Assembly: GCA_905193755.1 (NCBI GenBank)
Contig: CAJJPX010000029.1
Span: 1 to 7,856, forward strand
Origin: an uncultured Clostridium sp.
Lineage (GTDB): Bacteria > Bacillota_I > Bacilli_A > RF39 > UBA660
DNA: 7,856 nt
Direction: 5' to 3'
A program made the translations under genes and the position numbers. Positions 1 through 5,091 of the stretch are shown here, one piece after another. The notes under the pieces are model-generated. The model had not been told where the DNA came from. It ran no database searches and saw nothing but the letters and a program-made list of their open reading frames with translations. The number at the start of each line of letters is the position of its first letter. Within the stretch, counting starts at the first letter, position 1.

Positions 1-263
1 ATACGATAAAATAAATTATGTTTTCAAGTATTTATTTATTAATTGTCGAGATGTTTTACGATGAATGTTACTGTAGTAATTTTTAGAATTAAAATTAATT
101 TAAGAATTTCTTTTATAAGAAAATCTAGATTACTTAAGAATAAATTCTAATCATAATATATATTTTTTTGATTTAATAGTATGCTTTATAAATAAATTTG
201 TTGTATATTTATTTTAACTTTTTTTATATACTACTCTACTCCTTTATTATATATATGTTTCAT
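1..263. other. AT-rich intergenic region, no gene seen
   Basis: This stretch is very rich in A and T. It has no open frame of useful length with a ribosome binding site. A short stem (TTTCTT at 107-112 with AAGAAA at 117-122) is made only of weak pairs and lacks a U-run on either side, so I do not call it a terminator. A purine-rich AAAGGAG occurs on the minus strand near 238-244 but no start codon follows at a usable distance. I see nothing else in it. Confidence 0.5.
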
Positions 264-289
264 AAAAAAAGCATCTTTGTGATGCTTTT
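264..289 (-). terminator. Rho-independent terminator of the HTH regulator gene
   Basis: A 9-bp stem (267-275 with 281-289) closes a 5-nt loop. Read on the minus strand it is followed by a run of seven U in total. It begins 4 bp after the TGA stop of the regulator gene at 294. The core pairs GCATC/GATGC give it moderate strength. Confidence 0.8.
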
Positions 290-293
290 AATA

Positions 294-1061
294 TCAAACT
301 TTTCTTGATTCTATTTCAGCCATTCTGTTTAGAACTTCTGATGCATTATCTTTATTAATTTCAGTGTATCCTAGTTCTTTTAATGCTTGAATTTTAACTG
401 TATTTAGTTGTTGAGTTCTACTAAGTTTTTCTTCTTTATCATTTTCAATTTCTTGAACGAATCTATTATGAGATTCAGTTAATTTAGATCTAGAAGCTCC
501 TCCATTATTATATAAGTTAAATGCTGTAAATATAATACTCTCTAATATGAATTGCTTAGTTTCGTTGAACTTAAATTCATTAGGATTAGTGAATCCTGTT
601 TTCTTAGAAAGATATGCGAATATATATTTAATCTCTTGTACGTTTTCAAGTGATTGAAGTACATGGTATAAATATAAGAATGTATAGTAAGTATCTTTAG
701 TTTTTTCTTCTGTGAATTTTTCTTTAATTAAGAATATTAAATCATTTAATAATTCTTGTTCTTCTTTAGTAAGATTTTTGTAATTAAATACTTGATTATT
801 TGGATCTTTTACATTTTGATTTAATCTTGCTTCTACATTCTCTAAATATTCACTTGTAACTTTAATACTTTTAATAGCTTTATCACTACCATCTTCTATA
901 TCTAATAATTTTAATAATAATAATCTTTTTTCTTGTGGCCATTTATTTAGTGAATCTAATTCTAAGTAGTTATAAATCATTTGTCTAGAAACACCTAAAT
1001 ATTTAGCTAATTTAACTTTAGAAATTCCTATTTCACCTAACAACTTGTTTAATTCTTTCAT
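294..1061 (-). CDS. XRE-like helix-turn-helix transcriptional regulator, 255 aa
   Basis: Probable DNA-binding transcriptional regulator. Residues about 12-33 (ISKVKLAKYLGVSRQMIYNYL) form a typical helix-turn-helix: a first helix with LAKYLGVS, then a recognition helix with SRQMIYNYL. The rest (about 88-255) is a charged, mostly helical domain that I cannot assign; it may mediate dimerisation or ligand or partner binding. The start is well supported: an AGAGAAGTG Shine-Dalgarno site at 1071-1079 lies 9 nt upstream, and a near-consensus promoter precedes it. A terminator follows the TGA stop at once. The first 87 codons plus the upstream region are repeated almost perfectly at 3422-3763. The gene lies downstream of the two-gene operon at 1222-2822 but is separated from it by a terminator and has its own promoter. 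Target genes are unknown; autoregulation and control of the neighbouring operon are inferences. Confidence 0.8.
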   Translation of the reverse strand: MKELNKLLGEIGISKVKLAKYLGVSRQMIYNYLELDSLNKWPQEKRLLLLKLLDIEDGSDKAIKSIKVTSEYLENVEARLNQNVKDPNNQVFNYKNLTKEEQELLNDLIFLIKEKFTEEKTKDTYYTFLYLYHVLQSLENVQEIKYIFAYLSKKTGFTNPNEFKFNETKQFILESIIFTAFNLYNNGGASRSKLTESHNRFVQEIENDKEEKLSRTQQLNTVKIQALKELGYTEINKDNASEVLNRMAEIESRKV

Positions 1062-1142
1062 CTATCTAATCACTTCTCTACTCTACACATTAATTGTATA
1101 ACACTTTACACTTATTTGTCAATGATAGAATAGAAATATTTT
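801..1142. repeat. 342-bp direct repeat, copy 1 (promoter and 5' end of HTH gene)
   Basis: This segment matches 3422-3763 at a constant offset of 2621 bp. By eye I find only two mismatches (positions 804 and 820). It covers the promoter, the leader and codons 1-87 of the regulator. Similarity stops abruptly at both ends: after 1142 the upstream sequences are unrelated, and before about 799 the coding sequences are unrelated. The copies are in direct orientation. Copy 1 lies in the complete gene and so is the likely source type. Confidence 0.93.
1093..1122 (-). promoter_or_regulatory. Promoter of the HTH regulator gene with possible operator repeats
   Basis: On the minus strand there is a perfect -35 TTGACA (1117-1122), an 18-bp spacer and a -10 TACAAT (1093-1098). 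The start codon at 1061 lies about 25 bp past the expected transcription start. The spacer contains two direct copies of AAGTGT (plus-strand ACACTT at 1101-1106 and 1108-1113) with a 7-bp period, a possible operator between the -35 and -10. Operator function is inference. Confidence 0.7.
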
Positions 1143-1185
1143 GAAGTTTTTTATATTAATTTAAAACAATGCCATGACCCAATAT

Positions 1186-1217
1186 AAAAAGACACAATTT
1201 GTTTTAATGTGTCTTTT
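1186..1217 (-). terminator. Rho-independent terminator of the 214/314-aa operon
   Basis: A 10-bp stem (AAAAGACACA at 1187-1196 with TGTGTCTTTT at 1208-1217) encloses an 11-nt loop. It begins 4 bp after the stop codon of the 314-aa gene. The minus-strand transcript ends in a U-run. The plus-strand reading is also U-rich, so it may act in both directions. Confidence 0.78.
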
Positions 1218-1221
1218 ATTT

Positions 1222-2166
1222 TTATAATTTAATTAGTAGGCCGACTACTAATACTATTATTGATATACCTGTTATTGCTAGAATCATTGGAAGTACTCTT
1301 TTTTTATATTTATTATATATTTCATTTATTTTTTCTCTATAAGTTAGATTATTTACTTTAGTTCCTATTAAGATATCACTTGTATTTACATACTGATCTA
1401 CATCATCTTTATAAACACTTTTATGATTTGTAGTATCATAACCAGCATACTTTTTATCTGGCATGATTGGGTCATAATATTTATCTAGTTTTGAATTTGC
1501 AACGATGCTGCCTATAAAGTACATTAAGAATGCTACTACTAGAGGATATACAACTATACCTTTTAATAATACTTTGTTTACTCCTGGAACAAATAAAAAT
1601 ATTGATGTTATTATGATAGCTGGAATTGTTCCTGTAGCTATTGCGACTGTATTCATGATCTTACTTTTATTTTTTATAGTTTCATCATACTTTTCAGGAG
1701 CAGTTAATATCTTTTCTTTTATTTTATTGTAAACATTATCGAACTTTGGATCTTCACTTTTAAGATTAATAGATATATCCATCTTTTTATTAGTTACATA
1801 CATTGTTATTGACTGACTATAACTAGTAGAATGTTCTCCTTCTTTTTTAGTATCATAGAATGCATACATATGAACATTAATACTTTTTATTTCTGTAAGT
1901 CTACTATAATAAATACCTGAGAATGCCTCATATCTATCTATATGTATATCAGTATTATCATTAAAATTTACATCAAATGTTAATTTACTTGTACCATATT
2001 TATAAGTATATGCTTGATACTTTGTTTCTAACATTTGATTTTGTAATTTTTCTTGATCTCCGATTCTTTCATATTTCTTTAATGTTTCATTCATAGTTTG
2101 AATTATTTCCATTAAAGCTTCGCTTGTTATAATTTTGTTTTCACATTTAATTGTATCGTAATACAT
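1222..2166 (-). CDS. Uncharacterised membrane protein, 314 aa, second gene of operon
   Basis: I do not recognise this protein. The first ~165 residues are soluble and rich in charged residues and beta-like segments, with no signal peptide. Three hydrophobic segments follow: about 171-194, 200-223 and 291-312. The last ends at the C-terminus. A polar region of about 65 residues lies between the second and third. The N-terminal domain is likely cytoplasmic, because no export signal precedes it. The start is strongly supported by GGAGGT four bases upstream of the ATG. It lies 11 bp after the stop of the 214-aa gene, so the two are surely co-transcribed, and a terminator follows. Residues 37-155 align in order with residues 82-200 of the 214-aa protein (shared DQxK, later Y..F, an L/I-rich strand, and a final Ixx.I helix). 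This suggests a shared domain, one copy anchored in the membrane and one free. Confidence 0.75.
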   Translation of the reverse strand: MYYDTIKCENKIITSEALMEIIQTMNETLKKYERIGDQEKLQNQMLETKYQAYTYKYGTSKLTFDVNFNDNTDIHIDRYEAFSGIYYSRLTEIKSINVHMYAFYDTKKEGEHSTSYSQSITMYVTNKKMDISINLKSEDPKFDNVYNKIKEKILTAPEKYDETIKNKSKIMNTVAIATGTIPAIIITSIFLFVPGVNKVLLKGIVVYPLVVAFLMYFIGSIVANSKLDKYYDPIMPDKKYAGYDTTNHKSVYKDDVDQYVNTSDILIGTKVNNLTYREKINEIYNKYKKRVLPMILAITGISIIVLVVGLLIKL

Positions 2167-2170
2167 TGTT

Positions 2171-2176
2171 ACCTCC
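2171..2176 (-). promoter_or_regulatory. Strong ribosome binding site of the 314-aa gene
   Basis: GGAGGT on the minus strand, four bases before the ATG at 2166 and within the 11-bp gap after the upstream gene. It fixes the start and suggests high translation of the downstream gene in the operon. Confidence 0.75.
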
Positions 2177-2177
2177 G

Positions 2178-2822
2178 TTATTTACTGTAGAATATAGTAT
2201 CCACAGTACTAAATTTATCTAATACTGATTTAATATATTGTTCTATTTGATCCATATTTTTATCTTCATGATTAGATTTTCTTGAGAATATTATATTATA
2301 TGGTTCAAATGATATAATAAATACATTAGTATATTCTGTGTTTTTATATTCTCCACCTCTTTTAAATGAAAGATTTAATTCTATTTTTAAAGATGTAAGT
2401 GTAGGCTTTCTATCAATATAATCTATAAAAGATTTATAGTCATTAAAATCATATGATGAACCAATATATTGACCTTCTTTAGCTCTTTCTTTAACAGATA
2501 TTTCTATTCCAGTTGAATAATGTTTTAAATATTCAAAATTCTTATATTCTGATTTTAATCTTTCATTTTTCTTTTGATCTTCATCAAACATTTTTAATAA
2601 TTGATTATATACTGCGAAACAATATTGAGTTAGTACTTTGACATATTCTTTATTTGGAATTATATTTGAGTAATCATATCTTGGATTAATTATTTTTTCA
2701 TCTTTTGATACAGTTCCTTCTAATTTTATTTCAGAAAATTCTTCATTACTAAGGTTAGGTGTGAAATCATCTAACGGTTTATTTCTTATTCTATTTTCTT
2801 CTAATATTTCATTTTCATTCAT
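2178..2822 (-). CDS. Uncharacterised soluble protein, 214 aa, first gene of operon
   Basis: I do not recognise this protein. It has no signal peptide and no membrane segment. Residues 1-50 are acidic and probably disordered. Residues about 58-95 look helical (through EDQKKNERLKSEY), followed by an alternating hydrophobic region (about 104-180, including SLKIELNLSF and NVFIISFEPYNIIFS) that suggests beta strands, and a final helix near 188-203. The order of these elements matches the N-terminal domain of the 314-aa protein encoded just downstream. The first 43 residues encoded at 3740-3898 match the helix around DQ as well. The start is supported by an AGAGG Shine-Dalgarno site 6 bp upstream and by a promoter with TGTTATAAT at 2857-2865. 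The pair with the 314-aa gene ends at the terminator 1186-1217. Confidence 0.72.
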   Translation of the reverse strand: MNENEILEENRIRNKPLDDFTPNLSNEEFSEIKLEGTVSKDEKIINPRYDYSNIIPNKEYVKVLTQYCFAVYNQLLKMFDEDQKKNERLKSEYKNFEYLKHYSTGIEISVKERAKEGQYIGSSYDFNDYKSFIDYIDRKPTLTSLKIELNLSFKRGGEYKNTEYTNVFIISFEPYNIIFSRKSNHEDKNMDQIEQYIKSVLDKFSTVDTIFYSK

Positions 2823-2856
2823 ATATTACCTCTTCTATTATATATATTCTATAAAG

Positions 2857-2865
2857 ATTATAACA
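2857..2865 (-). promoter_or_regulatory. Extended -10 promoter of the 214/314-aa operon
   Basis: The minus strand reads TGTTATAAT, a perfect TATAAT (2857-2862) with the extended TGn element. No good -35 lies at 16-18 bp, as is usual for extended -10 promoters. The start codon at 2822 is about 35 bp downstream, which gives a short leader with the Shine-Dalgarno site. Upstream lies the terminator of the ldh fragment, so the operon is an independent unit. Confidence 0.55.
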
Positions 2866-2906
2866 TATTTTATCTTAATTAAAAGTTATTTTACATTTAT
2901 TTTATA

Positions 2907-2933
2907 AATAAAAAGTACTATTTCTAGTACCTT
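2907..2933 (-). terminator. Terminator retained by the ldh fragment
   Basis: An 8-bp stem (2912-2919 with 2926-2933, one G-U pair) and a 6-nt loop, followed on the minus strand by a U-rich tail. The stem overlaps the TAA stop of the ldh fragment (2932-2934). The intact ldh has no equivalent after its stop. This hairpin is probably the original end of an ldh transcription unit. Confidence 0.72.
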
Positions 2934-3360
2934 ATTCTATCTTTTTGATAGCATCTTTTATTACATTTATTGAATTTTCAAGTTTATCTTGTTCTGTTTT
3001 ATTTAGTTCAACTTTCATTTTTTTAATAGCACCATCTTTGTTTATAACACTTGGTGTACTAAAGTAAATATTATTTTCTTCGTCATAACTAGATACTGTT
3101 ATGATTGTATTTTCATTATTAAGTATAGCATTTGTTATTCTTGTAAGACACATAGCTATTCCATAGTATGTAGCACCTTTTCTATCTATTATTTCGTATG
3201 CTGCGTTTCTTACGTCATCTTCTATTTTATTCATTTCATCAAGTGTTAGATATTTATCTATTTTTTCGCTTCCAATAAGTGCTGAACTCCATAATACGAA
3301 TTCTGAATCACCATGTTCGCCAATAACGTATGTATGAATACTTTTTGGATTGATTCCTAT
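2932..3360 (-). pseudogene. 3' fragment of a second L-lactate dehydrogenase gene
   Basis: The frame encodes the last ~140 residues of an LDH paralogue, from INPKSIHTYVIGEHGDSE to the C-terminus, corresponding to residues about 162-302 of the intact LDH at 3967-4875. It keeps the catalytic histidine (GEHGDS) but lacks the whole NAD-binding Rossmann domain and the substrate-binding Gln, Arg and Asp residues, so it cannot be an active enzyme. In the ldh frame a TAA stop lies immediately upstream at the joint near 3361. An internal ATG at 3232-3234 opens a 100-codon frame, but no good Shine-Dalgarno site precedes it. By hand count it differs from intact ldh at about 45 of 420 bases, yet in only about 7 of 140 residues. 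That pattern means it diverged while functional and was truncated later. Confidence 0.85.
2935..3354. repeat. Direct repeat of ldh 3' half, diverged copy
   Basis: It is colinear with 3973-4392 at an offset of 1038 bp, in direct orientation and without gaps across about 420 bp, at roughly 89 percent identity by hand count. Similarity ends at the stop codons (the intact ldh has one extra Glu codon) and near 3354-3360 on the other side. Recombination between the copies would remove about 1 kb and leave one ldh with a terminator. Confidence 0.85.
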
Positions 3361-3421
3361 TTAAAGTTTTATACCATGGTGAATTTTGTCTTAGATATTG
3401 TCTTAGATATTTTATATATTT
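3361..3421 (-). other. 61-bp joint of unknown origin with a 12-bp tandem repeat
   Basis: This segment matches neither the HTH gene nor ldh. It carries two tandem copies of TTGTCTTAGATA on the plus strand (3386-3397 and 3398-3409). On the minus strand the frame of the truncated regulator reads KYIKYLRQYLRQNSPWYKTLNRN, where the WY..L.RN pattern recalls the conserved motif of small YlbE-like proteins of Bacillota. That likeness is short and from memory, so it is only a suggestion that a scrap of a third gene is present. Confidence 0.4.
3386..3409. repeat. 12-bp tandem repeat, two copies
   Basis: TTGTCTTAGATA occurs twice head to tail without mismatch, next to the point where the HTH copy ends. 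Read in the minus frame it duplicates YLRQ. Small tandem duplications are common at rearrangement joints and replication-slippage sites. Confidence 0.85.
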
Positions 3422-3763
3422 TGGTTCTTTTACATTTTGAATTAATCTTGCTTCTACATTCTCTAAATATTCACTTGTAACTTTAATACTTTTAATAGCT
3501 TTATCACTACCATCTTCTATATCTAATAATTTTAATAATAATAATCTTTTTTCTTGTGGCCATTTATTTAGTGAATCTAATTCTAAGTAGTTATAAATCA
3601 TTTGTCTAGAAACACCTAAATATTTAGCTAATTTAACTTTAGAAATTCCTATTTCACCTAACAACTTGTTTAATTCTTTCATCTATCTAATCACTTCTCT
3701 ACTCTACACATTAATTGTATAACACTTTACACTTATTTGTCAATGATAGAATAGAAATATTTT
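3422..3763. repeat. 342-bp direct repeat, copy 2
   Basis: Second copy of 801-1142, same orientation, offset 2621 bp, two mismatches by eye (3425 and 3441). It carries the promoter, leader and 87 codons of the regulator and is cut off on both sides. It interrupts the frame of the small ORF at 3740-3898 on one side and abuts the 61-bp joint on the other. No terminal inverted repeats or target-site duplication are visible, so it does not look like a transposon insertion. Confidence 0.93.
3714..3743 (-). promoter_or_regulatory. Duplicate HTH promoter
   Basis: An exact copy of the promoter at 1093-1122: TTGACA (3738-3743), 18-bp spacer with the two AAGTGT repeats, TACAAT (3714-3719). It would drive the truncated regulator and read on through the ldh fragment to the terminator at 2907-2933. 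If the spacer is an operator, the full-length regulator should bind here as well. Confidence 0.68.
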
Positions 3764-3898
3764 AAAAATTTTAGTTTGAATATTTTCTTGATCTTCTTTC
3801 ATAATTTGATATATTTCTTCAAAGATTATTCTATGATTTCCAGTATATAAATCTTTTCTTTCTTCATAATCAAATTTTTTTATTGTCTCATCTTGCAT
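3740..3898 (-). pseudogene. 5' fragment of an unrecognised gene, 52-codon frame
   Basis: The frame starts at ATG 3896-3898 and runs 52 codons to a TGA inside the -35 box of the duplicated HTH promoter. The first ~44 codons are unique; the rest is read from the inserted repeat (starting at 3763), so the original gene was cut there. The product starts MQDETIKKFDYEERKD and has a helical stretch IIFEEIYQIMKEDQENIQTK. This resembles the 214-aa protein around YDY and CFAVYNQLLKMFDEDQKKNE, with the same spacing order, and the 314-aa protein around GDQEK. I infer a truncated third member of that family. The Shine-Dalgarno site is weak (AAGAAAT). It begins 68 bp after the ldh stop and may be transcribed by readthrough from ldh. 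Confidence 0.5.
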
Positions 3899-3966
3899 TT
3901 ATTAATTTCTTAGTTATTACTATTTATTCTTTGTTTAGCTCTGCATATTTATTATTTTCAAACTTT

Positions 3967-4875
3967 TTATTCTTCTATTCTTTTTATAGCATCTTTTATA
4001 ACATTTATAGAATTTTCAAGTTTTTCTTGTTCTATATTATTTAATTCTACTTTCATCTTTTTAATAGCACCATCTTTATTTATAACACTTGGAGTACTAA
4101 TGTATATATCATTTTCTTCATCATAGCTTGATACTGTTATAATCGTGTTTTCATTATTTAATATTGCGTTTGTTATTCTTGTAAGACACATTGCGATTCC
4201 ATAGTAAGTAGCTCCTTTTCTATCTATTATTTCGTATGCAGCGTTTCTTACGTCATCTTCTATTTTATTCATTTCATCAAATGTAAGATATTTATCTATT
4301 TTTTCACTACCTATTAGTGCTGAACTCCATAAAACGAATTCTGAGTCACCGTGTTCACCAATAACATATGTATGTATACTTTTAGGATTAATATTTACTT
4401 TTTCTCCTACTATATATCTTAATCTTGCTGTATCTAGACTTGTACCTGAACCTATTACTTTATTTGGTTTCATACCTGAATATTTATATGTGATGTATGT
4501 CATTATATCAAGTGGATTAGTTGCGACTAAGAAATAACCTTTGAAACCATTATTCATTACTTCTGTTATGATTGATTTAAATATCTTTGAGTTTTTGTTG
4601 ATTAAGTCCATTCTTGTTTCACCTGGATTTTGATTAGCACCTGCGGCGATTACGATTAGTTTGGCATCCTTACAGTCAGTATAGTCACCTACTCTAATAT
4701 CTATTTTAGATGGGCTAAATGCTAGGCAATGGTTTAAATCCATTGCTTCTCCGACTATTCTATCTTTATTTATATCAATTAGTACTAACTCGTTTACATT
4801 TGTATTTTGATTTAGTAATGAGAATGCGTAACTCATACCTACATTTCCACAACCTATTATTATTACTTTGTTCAT
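3967..4875 (-). CDS. ldh: L-lactate dehydrogenase, 302 aa
   Basis: Cytoplasmic enzyme reducing pyruvate to L-lactate with NADH, regenerating NAD in fermentation. It has the N-terminal Rossmann motif GCGNVG (8-13) with Asp35 typical of NAD use, and the mobile substrate loop GANQNPGETR (79-88), where Gln82 marks LDH rather than malate dehydrogenase. It also has ATNPLD (118-123), LDTAR with Asp148 and Arg151, and the catalytic His175 in GEHGDS. Arg153 and His168 occupy the positions known to bind fructose-1,6-bisphosphate in Bacillus-type enzymes, so allosteric activation is likely. Length is slightly below the usual 310-320. The start is set by AAGGAG (4885-4890) nine bases upstream. The last 140 codons are duplicated in diverged form at 2932-3360. 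No terminator follows its stop, unlike the duplicate, so its downstream region has probably been replaced. Confidence 0.93.
   Translation of the reverse strand: MNKVIIIGCGNVGMSYAFSLLNQNTNVNELVLIDINKDRIVGEAMDLNHCLAFSPSKIDIRVGDYTDCKDAKLIVIAAGANQNPGETRMDLINKNSKIFKSIITEVMNNGFKGYFLVATNPLDIMTYITYKYSGMKPNKVIGSGTSLDTARLRYIVGEKVNINPKSIHTYVIGEHGDSEFVLWSSALIGSEKIDKYLTFDEMNKIEDDVRNAAYEIIDRKGATYYGIAMCLTRITNAILNNENTIITVSSYDEENDIYISTPSVINKDGAIKKMKVELNNIEQEKLENSINVIKDAIKRIEE
3973..4392. repeat. Direct repeat of ldh 3' half, intact copy
   Basis: Partner of 2935-3354 (offset 1038 bp, about 89 percent identity by hand count). It forms the catalytic and C-terminal half of the intact LDH. Confidence 0.85.
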
Positions 4876-4896
4876 ATTTATGATCTCCTTATATTT

Positions 4897-4924
4897 ATTT
4901 TAACATAATAAAACAAATGCTCAA
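4897..4924 (-). promoter_or_regulatory. Probable ldh promoter
   Basis: Minus strand: TTGAGC (4919-4924), 16-bp spacer, TAAAAT (4897-4902), with the ldh start about 22 bp further on and the AAGGAG site between. The -10 is one base from consensus and the spacing is slightly short. No CRE-like or Rex-like operator is clear. Confidence 0.4.
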
Positions 4925-4962
4925 ATAAGTATTTCGGTTTTTTAATTAGTTTGGTGATATTT

Positions 4963-5091
4963 CTATTTTTGTATAATATGGTGTTGTATAAATGAACTAA
5001 AATGAGTATCTTCAAATGCTAATATATTGTATGCTTTATTTATTTTATTACTTTCAACTACGTATTTTTTATTTGATAAAATGCAAATCTA
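4963..5091 (-). other. Open frame continuing 41 codons past the alr stop
   Basis: In the same frame as alr, after its TAG (5089-5091), there are 41 sense codons up to a second TAG at 4963-4965. They read for example KINKAYNILAFEDTHFSSF. There is no ATG and no Shine-Dalgarno site. The racemase already ends at its usual C-terminus (NRVNRKY), so this is not needed for that enzyme. It may be the tail of a lost gene, a chance open frame in AT-rich DNA, or a readthrough extension. The rest of the 213-bp gap between alr and ldh holds the ldh promoter. Confidence 0.25.

Larger units (their letters stand above)
3308..3682 (-). pseudogene. Truncated copy of the HTH regulator, chimeric 124-aa frame
   Basis: Codons 1-87 are those of the 255-aa regulator with two substitutions (N81I and D86E), so the complete helix-turn-helix (about 12-33) is kept, along with the same promoter and Shine-Dalgarno site. 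After residue 87 the frame enters unrelated sequence for 37 codons: first a 61-bp joint encoding KYLRQNSPWYKTLNRN, then the ldh fragment read out of frame until a TGA at 3308-3310. The C-terminal two thirds of the regulator are missing. It could still be transcribed and translated as a small protein with a DNA-binding head. Whether that product is stable or binds DNA cannot be told from sequence. I class it as a pseudogene because its tail is accidental fusion. Confidence 0.8.

Noticed and set aside
19..87. 22-codon plus-strand frame starting MFSSIYLL
   Set aside because: No ribosome binding site or promoter and too short to separate from chance.
107..122. Possible terminator hairpin
   Set aside because: The stem has almost only A-T pairs, no U-run on either strand, and no gene end next to it.
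1093..1142. CRISPR-like or phage attachment repeat
   Set aside because: The sequence occurs only twice, inside a larger 342-bp duplication, with no spacers, integrase or tRNA nearby.
1505..1732. 75-codon open frame on the plus strand
   Set aside because: It lies wholly inside the 314-aa gene on the other strand, opposite its hydrophobic segments, and no Shine-Dalgarno site precedes it. It is a shadow of the real gene.
2932..3234. Separate 100-aa protein starting at the internal ATG
   Set aside because: It is only the C-terminal part of an LDH, the similarity continues upstream of the ATG without a break, and no good ribosome binding site is present. It is treated as part of the ldh fragment.
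2932..3898. Insertion sequence or transposon as the cause of the mosaic
   Set aside because: No transposase, no terminal inverted repeats and no target-site duplication could be found at the breakpoints near 3361, 3421 and 3763.
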